A stretch of 64,000 bases of DNA from Streptosporangiaceae bacterium (GCA_025964695.1 JAOPYK010000249.1:1-64000), one strand, 5' to 3'; shown: positions 25,338-34,541, counted from the first letter of the stretch. The notes: generated by a model not told the origin, from the sequence alone. Numbers and translations are program-made.

Positions 25338-25829
25338 TCAGAAGACCAGAGCGTAAGTGATCAGGTCCACGCCGGGCACGGGTGACCAGTCGCGATCCGG
25401 GGTGCGCTCGAAACCGATGCGTTCGTAGATCCGGTGCGCCGCGCGCATGTTGCGCTGGGTGGACAGCCGTAGTCCGGTCAGGCCGGCGTCCCTGGCGCGG
25501 TCGATGCAGGCCCGCACGAGCGCCCCGCCCACTCCCTTGCCGCGTGCGGCCGCGAGGACGGCCAGCATCCGGAACTCGGCCTCGTGCGGGGCCGCGATCT
25601 CGACGTAGATGCTGTCCGGCGGGCAGTACAACACGGCCCCCATGAGCTCACCCGCCAGTTCGGCCACCAGTAGTTCCGCCTCGGCCGCGCGATCGGCGGC
25701 GTCCCGCAGGATGCTGATGTAGGACGACTCCGGGGAGAGCAGGCCGTCCTTGAGGTACGCGTCGACCGTGAGATCACCGACCGCGTCGTACTCCTCCGGC
25801 CGGGCAGGCCTGACCGTCACGGGCCCCAT
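25338..25829 (-). CDS. GNAT-family N-acetyltransferase
   Basis: A 163-residue acetyltransferase with TVRPARPEEYDAVGDLTVDAYL at the start and the acetyl-CoA motif RMLAVLAAARGKGVGGALVRACIDRA, followed by LRLSTQRNMRAAHRIYERIGFER. ATG 25829 has GAGGA about ten bases upstream; ATG 25874 is an alternative adding 15 residues. It is convergent with bsaP. The substrate is unknown. Confidence 0.88.
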   Translation of the reverse strand: MGPVTVRPARPEEYDAVGDLTVDAYLKDGLLSPESSYISILRDAADRAAEAELLVAELAGELMGAVLYCPPDSIYVEIAAPHEAEFRMLAVLAAARGKGVGGALVRACIDRARDAGLTGLRLSTQRNMRAAHRIYERIGFERTPDRDWSPVPGVDLITYALVF

Positions 25830-25924
25830 GGCGCTCTGATCCTCGGCGGACCAGGCGCTATCTCGGATCGGCATGGATGGGAGCGTACAACGCCGGTCAA
25901 GCAGCATGACAAACGCCGAGGCAA

Positions 25925-25942
25925 ACCAAGCGGTCACTTGGT
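25925..25942. promoter_or_regulatory. Inverted repeat ACCAAG-N6-CTTGGT
   Basis: A perfect 6-6-6 inverted repeat about 50-100 bases upstream of the GNAT gene start. A GC-rich CCCGGG-N4-CCCGGG hairpin lies next to it (25962-25977), downstream of the lipoprotein gene stop at 25989. The first may be an operator and the second a terminator. Confidence 0.35.
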
Positions 25943-25988
25943 TGTGTGAGCGACGGTGATGCCCGGGCCCGCCCGGGTGGACCGGCCG

Positions 25989-26846
25989 TCAGCGTGAGTT
26001 GAGCGACCTGCATCCGGCCTCGTCGGGAAGGAGCGGCCGGGAACTCACGAGATAGGTCTGGCCGCCGCTGCGCCACCGCGCCCTGGGGTCGGCGGCGAGG
26101 ACCTGGGTGGCCTTGGCCAGCTCAACGCCGGTCAGCACGGTGCAGGACCGGCCGCCGACGCGCTCTCCCCGGTTCAGTGGGGCGAGCGGCCAGTCCTTGG
26201 CCGGCTCTGCCGTGTCCTGCCCGATGTCCGAGGCGAGCACCGCCAGCCGCGCGGGCCGGTACGGAGCCGGATCGCGCGCCAGGTCGGCAGCCGGGAACTC
26301 GATGCCGTTTCCGGTGCCCTGTACGTGGAGCTGCTGCCTCCAGAAGCGCTCGGCGGGATCGTTCTCGGTCCCGACCTCGATGATCCGCGTGGTCGCGATC
26401 CTGCCGCCCGCCCTGAACATCAGTGTCAGGTAGGTCGCGTCCGCGACGCCCGGCCGGTCGACGGTCCGTGATCGGGCCAGCCCGGCCGCGTGGGCCTCGC
26501 TGAGGAGTCCCTGCAGGGCCGTCGGGGTCAGCCGGTACTCCGTCGGCCGCACCGGACCACTGAGCCCGCCCTGGGGCGCGATCGCGCTTCCGTCGTCGTA
26601 CAGCGAGAACTCAGGGAACGTGCCGGCGCCACCACGCCCCGCGATACCGCCGCTGATCCACCCGCGCAGCACCAGCCGATGGCCATCCTGCCCGGCCGGG
26701 GCGGAGCCCGCCGAGCTCCCCGGTGCCGAGCCGCCGGCCGTCGCCGGTGGCCGGGAGTGGCTGTCGCCCGGCGTGCCGGACGCCGAGCCGCACCCGGTCA
26801 GCAGCACGAACCCGGTGATCAGTGTCACGCCCGTCACGTTCCGCAT
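25989..26846 (-). CDS. Secreted lipoprotein of unknown function
   Basis: A 285-residue protein with a type II signal peptide: basic start, hydrophobic VTGVTLITGFVLLTGC and lipobox LTGC with the lipidated Cys at 19, then a Ser/Pro/Gly-rich linker. The mature domain (FPEFSLYDDGSAIAP ... VSSRPLLPDEAGC) resembles uncharacterised actinobacterial lipoproteins. ATG 26846 has GAGG seven bases upstream. It is about 160 bases downstream of bioB on the same strand, but nothing links it to biotin. Confidence 0.82.
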   Translation of the reverse strand: MRNVTGVTLITGFVLLTGCGSASGTPGDSHSRPPATAGGSAPGSSAGSAPAGQDGHRLVLRGWISGGIAGRGGAGTFPEFSLYDDGSAIAPQGGLSGPVRPTEYRLTPTALQGLLSEAHAAGLARSRTVDRPGVADATYLTLMFRAGGRIATTRIIEVGTENDPAERFWRQQLHVQGTGNGIEFPAADLARDPAPYRPARLAVLASDIGQDTAEPAKDWPLAPLNRGERVGGRSCTVLTGVELAKATQVLAADPRARWRSGGQTYLVSSRPLLPDEAGCRSLNSR

Positions 26847-27009
26847 GGTGATCCTCACGGAGACCATCCAAGCCGCTACCGGCTCGGCTGCGTCTTAGAC
26901 GCGCCGGATTGACGCGCGGTGCCCTTCTGCTCGGCGTCGCGTTCCGCCACCTGGGCCGCCCCTCCCTCCATGGTGCGGGACGGTCCGCCCTCGGACGGCA
27001 CCGGGTTCC

Positions 27010-28005
27010 TCAGAGGGTCTGCGAGAGGGCTCTGATCGGCATCTGGAGCTCGATGAGCAGGTCGAGGTCCTGCTGGGCCGGGCGGCCGAGGGTGGTGAGG
27101 TAGTTGCCGACGATGATGGCGTTGATGCCACCGAGCATGCCCGAACGGGTGCCCAGGTCACCGAGGGTCAGCTCCCGGCCGCCCGCGTATCGCAGGATGG
27201 TCCGGGGCAGCGCCAGCCGGAAGGTGCCGATCGTCTTGAGCGCCTCCACGCCCTCCACCAGGGGGAACGTCCCGAACGGCGTGCCCGGACGCGGGTTGAG
27301 GAAGTTCAGCGGCACCTCGTCGGGCTGCAGTTCGGACAGCTGCCCGGCGAACTCGGCCCGCTGCTCGATCGTCTCGCCCATGCCGATGAGGCCGCCGCAG
27401 CACAGCTCCATGCCGGCCTCGCGGACCATCAGGCAGGTCTCCCAGCGCTCCTCCCACGTGTGCGTGGTGACGACGTTGCCGAAGTGGGACTTGGCCGTCT
27501 CGAGGTTGTGGTTGTAGCGGTGCACGCCCAGGGAGGCCATCTCGTCCACCAGATCCTGGGTGAGCATGCCCAGAGACAGCGCGATGTTGATGTCGATGGC
27601 GTCGTTGATCGCCTTGATGCCCTCGCGTACCTGGGACATGAGCCGCTCGTCGGGGCCGCGCACGGCCGCGACGATGCAGAACTCTGTGGCACCGCTGGCG
27701 GCGGTCTCCTTGGCCGCCTGGACCAGCTCGGGGATGTTCAGCCAGACCGATCGCACCGGCGACTCGAATGTCCCGGACTGGGAGCAGAAGTGGCAGTCCT
27801 CCGGGCAGCCGCCGGTCTTCAGCGAGACGATGCCCTCGACCTCGACCTCCGGGCCGCACCAGCGCATCCGTACCTCGTGGGCCAATGCGAGCAGGTCCTC
27901 GACCTGGTCGTCGGGCAGCGTGAGGCACTCCAGGGCCTGCTCCGCGGAGAGCCCCTTGCCCTCGTCGAGCACCTGGCGGCGGGCGACGTCGAGGATGTCG
28001 GTCAC
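27010..28005 (-). CDS. bioB: Biotin synthase
   Basis: BioB is the radical-SAM enzyme that inserts sulfur into dethiobiotin. The 331-residue protein has the cluster motif [12 protein letters not shown] (C67, C71, C74), [24 protein letters not shown]-like loops and [14 protein letters not shown] 28005 has AAGGAG upstream and overlaps the bioD stop as GTGA, so bioD and bioB are coupled. It is the last enzyme gene of the bioF-dasR-bioD-bioB string. Confidence 0.96.
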   Translation of the reverse strand: MTDILDVARRQVLDEGKGLSAEQALECLTLPDDQVEDLLALAHEVRMRWCGPEVEVEGIVSLKTGGCPEDCHFCSQSGTFESPVRSVWLNIPELVQAAKETAASGATEFCIVAAVRGPDERLMSQVREGIKAINDAIDINIALSLGMLTQDLVDEMASLGVHRYNHNLETAKSHFGNVVTTHTWEERWETCLMVREAGMELCCGGLIGMGETIEQRAEFAGQLSELQPDEVPLNFLNPRPGTPFGTFPLVEGVEALKTIGTFRLALPRTILRYAGGRELTLGDLGTRSGMLGGINAIIVGNYLTTLGRPAQQDLDLLIELQMPIRALSQTL

Positions 28006-28760
28006 GATTTCTCCTTGTCAGAGGCTGAATTGTGGTGGGAGGTGGCCAGGGCACAGGCCTCACGGAACGTACCAGCGTCGAAGGTCCCGCCCAGCGCCGG
28101 GGACAGGCCCTGGCGTGCCACGACCAGGAACTCCGCGGGGTCGATGGCACCCGATCCGGTCGGCAGCACTCCGGCCAAGGGCCGGGCGGCCACGGTCTCC
28201 AGGTCCCTGACGTTGCTGAGCATGGCCAGCCCGGGGTCGTCCGGCCAGGAACCGATCACCACTCCGGCGAGCTGTACCCCCCGGTGCGCCATGGCCTCCA
28301 GGGTCAGCGCGGTGTGGTTGAGCGTGCCGAGATCGGGCCGGGTCACCACCACCACCGCCGCCCCCAGCCAGCGGGCCAGATCGGCGATCGTGGCGCCCTC
28401 CTCGTCGAAGCGCACCAGCAGGCCACCGGCACCCTCGACGAGCACCAGCCGGTGGTCCTCGGTGAGCTCCCGGATCCGCTCGGCGGCATGCGCCAGTCCG
28501 ACCGGGGGCAGTTCGGCGTGGCGAGCGGCGGCGGCGGGGGACAGCGGGTCCGGAAAGCGAGCGAACTCATGGAGATCGTCGATACCCGCCAGTCGCCCTA
28601 TGTCCTGGAGATCTCCGGCTTCGTCGGGCCCGACCCCGGTCTGCCCGGGTTTGACCACCGCGACGGAAGAGCCGCGGGCGCGCGCCAGGGTCGCCAGCGC
28701 GGCGGTCACTACGGTTTTCCCCACACCGGTGTCGGTCCCGGTGACCACGAGCACACTCAC
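28002..28760 (-). CDS. bioD: ATP-dependent dethiobiotin synthetase
   Basis: BioD closes the ureido ring of dethiobiotin from 7,8-diaminononanoate, CO2 and ATP. The 252-residue protein has the P-loop [39 protein letters not shown] and the [12 protein letters not shown] segment. Start GTG 28760. Its stop overlaps the bioB start. No bioA gene (KAPA to DAPA) lies in the window. Confidence 0.95.
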   Translation of the reverse strand: MSVLVVTGTDTGVGKTVVTAALATLARARGSSVAVVKPGQTGVGPDEAGDLQDIGRLAGIDDLHEFARFPDPLSPAAAARHAELPPVGLAHAAERIRELTEDHRLVLVEGAGGLLVRFDEEGATIADLARWLGAAVVVVTRPDLGTLNHTALTLEAMAHRGVQLAGVVIGSWPDDPGLAMLSNVRDLETVAARPLAGVLPTGSGAIDPAEFLVVARQGLSPALGGTFDAGTFREACALATSHHNSASDKEKS

Positions 28761-28849
28761 GTTCCGCAGGTTAGCGTGGGCCCGCTACAGCCACGGGCAA
28801 GGATTCCGACAGTGTTCGCGGTGCTGTTTTTGTACGGGGAGTGTTTCGT

Positions 28850-29043
28850 TCAGTCCCAGGGCTGCCACTCGACGGCCGGAGTCTCCAGGCCGAACGGGTC
28901 CGGCAGCCGGATCGTCTCGCCGAACTTCCAGGACTCCTGATGGAGGTAGGCGCCCCGTGCTCTGGTCGGGGATGGAGAAGAGGATGGCTTGCGCGATCTA
29001 CGGATCCCGGTCGACCCGGAGGTAGTGATCTCCGGCCGGGAAG
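28850..29043 (-). pseudogene. Uma2-like C-terminal remnant, frameshifted
   Basis: Downstream of the GntR gene on the same strand, one frame reads AGDHYLRVDRDP and stops at 28998. Another frame then reads GAYLHQESWKFGETIRLPDPFGLE and continues TPAVEWQPWD to a stop at 28850. Together they look like the end of a Uma2 (DUF820) family nuclease-fold protein broken by a frameshift, with the N-terminal part missing. This is pattern recognition from short segments. Confidence 0.4.
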
Positions 29044-29046
29044 GCT

Positions 29047-29805
29047 TCAGCGGGTGGGCGGGGAGGGACGGCGGAGGCGGGTGACGAACTTGTAGCGGTC
29101 GCCCCGGTAGAGCGACTGCGCCCACTCGACCGGCGCTCCGGAGGCGTCGAAGGAGTGCCGGGACAGCAGGAGCATCGGCAGCCCGACGTCCATGCCGAGC
29201 AGCTGGGCGTCGTGGGGAGTGGCGAGCACCGTTTCGATCGTCTCCTCGGCCTCGTGCAGATGCACGTCATACGCCGTGGCGAGGGTCTGGTAAAGCGACA
29301 GATGGCGCGGCAGTTCCTTGCGCAGCCCGGGAAATCTGCGGGCCGGAAGGTGCGAGGTGTCGACGGACATGGTCTCACCGTCGGCGAACCTCAGCCGGTG
29401 GATACGGAGCACCCGGCCGCCCGGCCGAATGGCGAGCAGACCGGCGAGCCGCTCGTCGGCGCTGACGTAGTCGATGTCGAGGATCTTGGTCTCGGGGTGC
29501 AGCCCGTGGTGGCGCATGTCCTCGGTGTAACCCATCAGCTGAAGCTCATGGGCCACCTTGGGCTTGGCGACGAAGGTGCCCTTGCCCTGGATGCGGTTCA
29601 GGCGTCCTTCCACCACCAGCTCGGCGAGTGCCTGCCGTACCGTCGTGCGGGAGGTGCCGTAGCGCTCGGCGAGGGTGCGTTCTGGGGGCAGTGGGCTGCC
29701 CGGGGTCAGTGACTGCGTGAGCTCCACCAGGAGCTCTTTCAACTTGTAGTACTTCGGGATCCGTGGTCCCCCGACAGGGGAGGGACGCCGGTGGTCTCCC
29801 AGCAT
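29047..29805 (-). CDS. dasR: GntR/HutC-family regulator, DasR-like
   Basis: A 252-residue regulator with an N-terminal GntR helix-turn-helix ([10 protein letters not shown] ... [41 protein letters not shown]) and a C-terminal UTRA effector domain. The match to Streptomyces DasR, the GlcNAc-6-phosphate-responsive global regulator, is close through AKPKV, SYTEDM-like, [13 protein letters not shown] and YRGDRYKFV segments, and length agrees. ATG 29805 avoids overlap with bioF; the frame extends to 29880. It lies between bioF and bioD. Confidence 0.8.
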   Translation of the reverse strand: MLGDHRRPSPVGGPRIPKYYKLKELLVELTQSLTPGSPLPPERTLAERYGTSRTTVRQALAELVVEGRLNRIQGKGTFVAKPKVAHELQLMGYTEDMRHHGLHPETKILDIDYVSADERLAGLLAIRPGGRVLRIHRLRFADGETMSVDTSHLPARRFPGLRKELPRHLSLYQTLATAYDVHLHEAEETIETVLATPHDAQLLGMDVGLPMLLLSRHSFDASGAPVEWAQSLYRGDRYKFVTRLRRPSPPTR

Positions 29806-29848
29806 TTCACCCGCACGAATCCGCCCCGCCGCCCCCGAAGGCGCCCGC

Positions 29849-31075
29849 TCAGCCGTCACGCGCGCTCTCCTCACGTTCACTGCCGGTTGGCCTTGATGTT
29901 ACGCAAGCAGGGTACGGGTTGGTTTCCTCCGCAACGGCCTTCAAGGCCTTGCCAAGAGTTGTGAGTTCGGACTCGGTGAGTGAGGCGCGGGCGGTGATAC
30001 GCAGGCATGCCCGTCCCTTGGGCACGGAGGGCGGCCGGAAGCAGCCGACCCGCGCACCGTGTTCCCGGCAGATCTCGGCGGCGCGCAGTGCGGCACGCGG
30101 CTCGCCGAGGACGACCGGCACCACCGCCGCGGCGGGCACGGTGGTCTCCAGACCCAGGTCGCCCGCCAGCCCAGCGATCCGGCGGGCCCGCTCCCGTGCC
30201 CTGGCCGGCAGCCCGGGCTCGGCGGCGATGACGTCCAGGGCCGCCAGCGCCGCTCCGGCCGACGGCGGGGCCAGGCCCGTGTCGAAGATGAACGCGCGGC
30301 CGGTGTCGATCAGGGTGTCGATGACCTCGGGCGCGCCCAGGACCGCGCCGCCCTGGGCCGCCAGCGACTTCGACAGGGTGAGCGTGAGCACGACGTCGGG
30401 CTCGCCCGCGATCCCCGCCTGCTGGGCGCCGCCCTGGCCGAGGGGCCCGACCACGCCCAGCGCGTGGGCCTCGTCGATGACCAGCAGCGCCCTGTACCGC
30501 CGGACGACCGCGTGCAGCTCGCTGAGCGGCGCGAGATCGCCGTCCACCGAGAACACCGCGTCCGTCACGACCAGGGCGTGGTCCTCATCACGTTCGGCCA
30601 GCGCCACCTCCACCGCGCCGACGTCACGATGAGCAGTGATCACCACGCGTGACCGGGACAGCCGGCAGGCGTCCACGATCGACGCGTGGTTCACCTGATC
30701 AGAGATCACGAGGGTGTCGGGACCGGACAGCGCGGTGATCGCGCCCAGATTGGCGAGATAGCCGGAGGAGAAGACCAGCCCGGCCGGGGTGCCGACGAAC
30801 TCGGCCAGCCGCGCGTCCAGCGCCGCGTGCAGCCCGGTGGTGCCGGTGACCAGGCGGGAGCCGCCGGAACCGACCCCCCACTCGCGGGCGGCCCGGATCG
30901 CGCCCTCGACCAGCCGGGGATCCCGGGACAGCCCGAGATAGTCGTTGGAGGCGAGATCGATCAGATCGTCGTGCTCGGCGGTCCGGGAGCGGAGCCGGCG
31001 TCGCAGTCCCGCCGCGTCCCGCTCCAGGGTCGCCGCCCGCAGCCGCTCCAGGGGATCTTCTCTGCTCGTGTCCAC
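29849..31075 (-). CDS. bioF: 8-amino-7-oxononanoate synthase
   Basis: BioF condenses pimeloyl-thioester with alanine, the first committed biotin step. It is a 408-residue PLP enzyme with [57 protein letters not shown] and the PLP lysine in [14 protein letters not shown] 31075 has GCGGAGG about 11 bases upstream. Its 3' end is 43 bases before the dasR start. It is divergent from pdtaS. Confidence 0.94.
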   Translation of the reverse strand: MDTSREDPLERLRAATLERDAAGLRRRLRSRTAEHDDLIDLASNDYLGLSRDPRLVEGAIRAAREWGVGSGGSRLVTGTTGLHAALDARLAEFVGTPAGLVFSSGYLANLGAITALSGPDTLVISDQVNHASIVDACRLSRSRVVITAHRDVGAVEVALAERDEDHALVVTDAVFSVDGDLAPLSELHAVVRRYRALLVIDEAHALGVVGPLGQGGAQQAGIAGEPDVVLTLTLSKSLAAQGGAVLGAPEVIDTLIDTGRAFIFDTGLAPPSAGAALAALDVIAAEPGLPARARERARRIAGLAGDLGLETTVPAAAVVPVVLGEPRAALRAAEICREHGARVGCFRPPSVPKGRACLRITARASLTESELTTLGKALKAVAEETNPYPACVTSRPTGSEREESARDG

Positions 31076-31153
31076 GCGGTCGTGGCCTCCGCTTCGCTCC
31101 GGTCCGTTCTACGCCGCATCTTTGCAGGGGGTCCGGCCTGCGATGATGGTCGG

Positions 31154-32737
31154 GTGCCCACGTTGACTGATCTGGTACGAACCCGGACCGACCTGGACGA
31201 CGCCGATCTGGAGTGGCTGCATGCGCTGGTCTCCGACTGGCTGCTGCTGGCCGATCTGTCCTTCGCCGACCTGATCCTGTGGGTTCCGCTCGCCTTGGGC
31301 CGGCCGGCCACGGGGGAGGAGCCGTCGCCGGACGGGCTTGGCGAGCCGGAGGGCGGCACCGCGGTGGAGGCCTGGGTGGCGATCGCGCAGATGCGGCCGA
31401 CCACCGGCCCGACGGCGTACCCGCACGACCTGGTCGGATCGGTCGTGCGGAGCGGGCGCCGAGGCCTGATCGACGTCGCCTGGCGGGAGCGGCGCATCGT
31501 CCGGGAGGGCGACCCTGAATGGGGTAGCGGCATCCCCGTCCGGGAGGAGTCGATCCCGGTCATGCGGGGGAGCAAGATGCTGGGGATCATCCAGCGCAGC
31601 ACCAACCTCAGTTCCGTGCGCACACCCTCACGGCTGGAGCTCACCTATCTCGACATCGCGAGTGTGCTGGCCCAGATGATCTGCCGGGGCCGGTTCCCGT
31701 TTCCGGGCGGGGAACCCAACCTCGTGCGATCGCCACGGGTCGGCGACGGTTTGCTGCGGCTGGACCGGGCCGGCCGGGTCATCTACGCCAGCCCCAACGC
31801 GCAGTCGGCCTTCCGCCGGCTGGGGCTGGCGACCGACCTGGCCGACACGCATCTCGGCGAGACCACCGCGCGGCTACGCGACACCGGAGAGCCGGTCGAC
31901 GAGTCGCTGATCAGCATCCTGAGCGGCCGCGCGCCCCGGGAGGCGGAGGTCGAGTCGAACGGCTCGGTCGTCCAGCTGCGCACCATCCCGCTGATCGTCG
32001 ACGCCGCACGGGTCGGCGCGGTCGTGCTGCTCAGGGACGTCACCGAGCTGCGCTGGCGGGACCGCGAGCTGATGACCAAGGATGCCACGATCAGGGAGAT
32101 CCATCACCGGGTGAAGAACAATCTGCAGACCGTGGCGGCGCTGCTCCGATTGCAGTCGCGGCGGCTGCGGATCCCCGAGGCACGGGCTGCGCTGGACGAG
32201 GCCGTACGCCGGGTCGGGTCCATCGCGATCGTCCACGAGACGCTGTCGCACACTCCCGAGGAGCTGATCGACTTCGATGACATCGTGGATCGTGTGATCA
32301 TGATGGTGGGGGAGGTGTCGACGGCGGAGACCCGCATCGTCCCCAAGCGCACCGGAAGCTTCGGGGTACTGCCGGCCGCCATCGCCACCCCGGTCGCGAT
32401 GGTGCTGACCGAGCTGTTGCAGAACGCCCTCCAGCACGGGCTGCCCGACCGGTTCGGGCTGCTGGAGGTGACCGCCACGCGCGGTGATGACCGGCTGGTC
32501 GTGGTCGTCGCGGACGACGGGGTGGGGCTGCCGGCGGACTTCGAAGTGGAGTCCTCCACGAGTCTCGGGCTACAGATCGTACGGACGCTCGTTGTCGGGG
32601 AGCTGAACGGGCGGCTGGAGTTCAGGGCGCGTGCGGGGGGCGGCACCGAGGTGATCGTGGACGTGCCCGTCGACGGGCGCCTCCCCGGTGCGCCCCCGGG
32701 CGAACGTCGTCGGGAGGCACCCGGCGACGCCAAGTAG
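31154..32737 (+). CDS. pdtaS: Two-component sensor histidine kinase, PdtaS type
   Basis: A soluble 527-residue kinase: N-terminal GAF-like domain (1-180), PAS domain (195-300), then a HisKA_2 dimerisation domain with IHHRVKNNLQTVAALLRLQ (phosphoacceptor His at 317/318) and HATPase_c with ELLQNALQHG and ADDGVGLP. Mycobacterial PdtaS works with the RNA-binding antiterminator PdtaR; that partner is not adjacent. GTG 31154 is chosen, since longer frames run antisense to bioF. The neighbouring whiB1 agrees with gene order in other actinomycetes. Confidence 0.9.
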   Translation: MPTLTDLVRTRTDLDDADLEWLHALVSDWLLLADLSFADLILWVPLALGRPATGEEPSPDGLGEPEGGTAVEAWVAIAQMRPTTGPTAYPHDLVGSVVRSGRRGLIDVAWRERRIVREGDPEWGSGIPVREESIPVMRGSKMLGIIQRSTNLSSVRTPSRLELTYLDIASVLAQMICRGRFPFPGGEPNLVRSPRVGDGLLRLDRAGRVIYASPNAQSAFRRLGLATDLADTHLGETTARLRDTGEPVDESLISILSGRAPREAEVESNGSVVQLRTIPLIVDAARVGAVVLLRDVTELRWRDRELMTKDATIREIHHRVKNNLQTVAALLRLQSRRLRIPEARAALDEAVRRVGSIAIVHETLSHTPEELIDFDDIVDRVIMMVGEVSTAETRIVPKRTGSFGVLPAAIATPVAMVLTELLQNALQHGLPDRFGLLEVTATRGDDRLVVVVADDGVGLPADFEVESSTSLGLQIVRTLVVGELNGRLEFRARAGGGTEVIVDVPVDGRLPGAPPGERRREAPGDAK

Positions 32738-32747
32738 GGCGTCCCGG

Positions 32748-32779
32748 CACGTCACTGGCTATACACGTCACTGGCTATA
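32748..32779. repeat. Two perfect 16-bp tandem copies
   Basis: CACGTCACTGGCTATA occurs twice in tandem (32748-32763 and 32764-32779), starting 10 bases after the pdtaS stop. No function is evident. Confidence 0.8.
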
Positions 32780-32840
32780 ACGGTCCGTCGCCGGTCCGGG
32801 CCGGTCCGACGTCGGGTGGCCGGTATACGGCTGGAATGCG

Positions 32841-32869
32841 GAACGCCCGCGGCGTGGCCGCGGGCGTTC
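32841..32869. terminator. Bidirectional terminator between pdtaS and whiB1
   Basis: A perfect 12-bp stem (GAACGCCCGCGG / CCGCGGGCGTTC) with a 5-base loop lies between the convergent pdtaS (stop 32737) and whiB1 (stop 32956). It lacks long T-tracts, as is common in high-GC actinomycetes. Confidence 0.75.
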
Positions 32870-32955
32870 GAAATCCGGTGCGGTCCGTCATGCCTGCCGA
32901 CCCGGGGGCTCGGCGGTGTCGGACCTTGGTGCGTCGATCGGCTTCGGCGGAAGCC

Positions 32956-33210
32956 TCAGGCGTTGGCCCTGGTCCGGGCGCGGGCGTTGCGCCGCTTGAG
33001 CGCGCGTCGCTCGTCCTCGCTCATGCCACCCCATACGCCGGCGTCCTGACCAGACTCGAGGGCCCAGCGCAGACACCCTTCGGTCACGGTGCAACGACGG
33101 CAGACCTGCTTGGCCTCTTCGATCTGCAGCAGTGCCGGTCCTGTGTTGCCGATCGGAAAGAACAGCTCAGGGTCCACGTCACGGCAGGCTGCGCGGTGGC
33201 GCCAGTCCAT
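32956..33210 (-). CDS. whiB1: WhiB-family iron-sulfur regulator (WhiB1/WblE)
   Basis: An 84-residue [4Fe-4S] transcription factor with the four cluster cysteines C9, C37, C40 and C46 and the GVWGG turn (58-62), then a basic ALKRRNARARTR tail for DNA. MDWRHRAACRDVDPELFFPIGN matches the WhiB1/WblE group, an essential, NO-sensitive SigA partner in mycobacteria. ATG 33210 has AAGGAG nine bases upstream. A CRP-like box lies about 40-55 bases upstream of the start. Confidence 0.93.
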   Translation of the reverse strand: MDWRHRAACRDVDPELFFPIGNTGPALLQIEEAKQVCRRCTVTEGCLRWALESGQDAGVWGGMSEDERRALKRRNARARTRANA

Positions 33211-33250
33211 GCGGTCCACTCCTTCGTCAGCGTGGAGCGGTGGCTCCACT

Positions 33251-33266
33251 TGTGAACGGTTTCACG
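33251..33266. promoter_or_regulatory. CRP-like binding site upstream of whiB1
   Basis: TGTGA-N6-TCACG matches 9 of 10 positions of the CRP consensus TGTGA-N6-TCACA. It lies 41-56 bases before the whiB1 start. A weaker half-conserved copy, TGTCG-N6-TCACA, is at 33428-33443. CRP control of whiB1 through two sites is known in Mycobacterium tuberculosis. Confidence 0.55.
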
Positions 33267-33493
33267 ATGTCGCGAACAACTTGGACCAGACGGTGACGAG
33301 TCCAGGGAGTTGTTCTGCGCTGTGGCTGGAGGCGGCGGTGCCTGGCTCCTCGCTGGGCGCACTTTGAGCGTGTCAGGGCCGCCCAGGCCGACGCAAGAGC
33401 TTTGAGAAAAGTTTCCCAAAGTATGAGTGTCGTATGTGTCACATCAGTGGTTCGGGCGCGTTACTTGTCCGTTAACAGTGCTTGCCGACACTG

Positions 33494-34420
33494 CTATATG
33501 ACAATCCGTATCGCTTTGGGCACGGAGCGAAACGTAACGCTCTCGCGTTCTCCAAGGTAGTCACCATCGAGTTGAAAGGCGATGGGGCGCGACGAGCTGA
33601 GCGTGATCTCCGTCGCATCGTGCACGTTGACCACGTGCCCTCCGCGCAGCCGGTCGTTGAGAGGAAACAGCATCTGCCCGAGCATGACCACGGTGTTCAC
33701 GGTGTCGAGACGGTGAGTGCCGAACAGATCCAGTCCTGAATTGAAATCCGCCCGCGGGCTGGGGAACACCGGGCGCTTGCCGACATAGGTCCACGGCGAG
33801 GTATTCGACACGATTGCGAGGAACAAGTCCCGCACCGGCGCGAGCCCCGGGCGCTCCAGAGTGAGCGCGGGTACACGGCGATCGCTTATCGAGAAGAATT
33901 GCCGGAGCGCGGCGCGTATGTAGAGGACGGGGTTGGCGCGGGACCCGGAATGGCGCAGCTCCTCGACGATGCGCACGACCTCGGCGTCCAGCCCGAGCCC
34001 CGAGCAGAAGGTGAAATAGCGTTCGTCGGCTTGGCCCAGGCCGACGGTGCGGTGCCGGCCGGCCCGCAGGGCGTCGAGGATCATGCGGGTCGCCTGGACC
34101 GGATCGTTGGACAGCCCCAGTGCCCGGGCGAAGACGTTGGCGCTCCCGCAGGGCAGGACCGCCAGCGCGGGCACCCCCTCGGAAGGCCCGTGCGTGAGCA
34201 GCCCGTTGACCACCTCGTTGACGGTGCCGTCTCCACCGAGCGCCACCACGACGTCGTAGTACTCGTCGGCGGCACGCCTGGCCAGCTGGGTGGCGTGGTC
34301 GCGGTGCTCGGTCTCCGAGAGCTCCAGATCGAGGTCGCCGGAGAAGGTCCGGATCAGAAGATCACGGACTCGTCGGGAGGTGGAGGTCGCCTTGGGGTTG
34401 GCGATGAGCATCGCGCGCAC
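33494..34420 (-). CDS. Diacylglycerol/lipid kinase family protein
   Basis: A 308-residue DAGK-catalytic-domain protein with the nucleotide motif VVALGGDGTVNEVVNGLL, LPCGSANVFARALGL and FCSGLGLDAEVV, and C-terminal beta-sandwich sequences (AFQLDGDYLG). Such enzymes phosphorylate diacylglycerol or related lipids at the membrane. GTG 34420 is the annotated start; ATG 34411 is an equal alternative, and neither has a strong ribosome binding site. It is divergent from the next small membrane protein. Confidence 0.9.
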   Translation of the reverse strand: MRAMLIANPKATSTSRRVRDLLIRTFSGDLDLELSETEHRDHATQLARRAADEYYDVVVALGGDGTVNEVVNGLLTHGPSEGVPALAVLPCGSANVFARALGLSNDPVQATRMILDALRAGRHRTVGLGQADERYFTFCSGLGLDAEVVRIVEELRHSGSRANPVLYIRAALRQFFSISDRRVPALTLERPGLAPVRDLFLAIVSNTSPWTYVGKRPVFPSPRADFNSGLDLFGTHRLDTVNTVVMLGQMLFPLNDRLRGGHVVNVHDATEITLSSSRPIAFQLDGDYLGERESVTFRSVPKAIRIVI

Positions 34421-34491
34421 GGCGTCAGAGTACCCAGAGTCGGCTCACCCGGTGACGTCCGCCGGGACCGGAGCGAGGCGGCGCTGGTGAC

Positions 34492-34524
34492 GGGCTGGTG
34501 AGGGGCTGGTGAGGGGCTGGTGAG
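34492..34524. repeat. Three perfect 11-bp direct repeats
   Basis: GGGCTGGTGAG occurs three times in tandem (34492-34502, 34503-34513, 34514-34524), with a degenerate fourth copy just upstream at 34481-34491. The array ends 17 bases before the ATG of the small membrane protein and covers its 5' leader. Confidence 0.8.
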
Positions 34525-34541
34525 GCGATAGGTTGCAAGCC

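Noticed and set aside
26876-26971. 31-codon minus-strand frame (MEGGAAQVAERDAEQK...) after bioB
   Set aside because: ATG is in a GGAGGG-rich context but no upstream ribosome binding site or hydrophobic pattern supports it. It could be a real tiny gene, but evidence is too thin.
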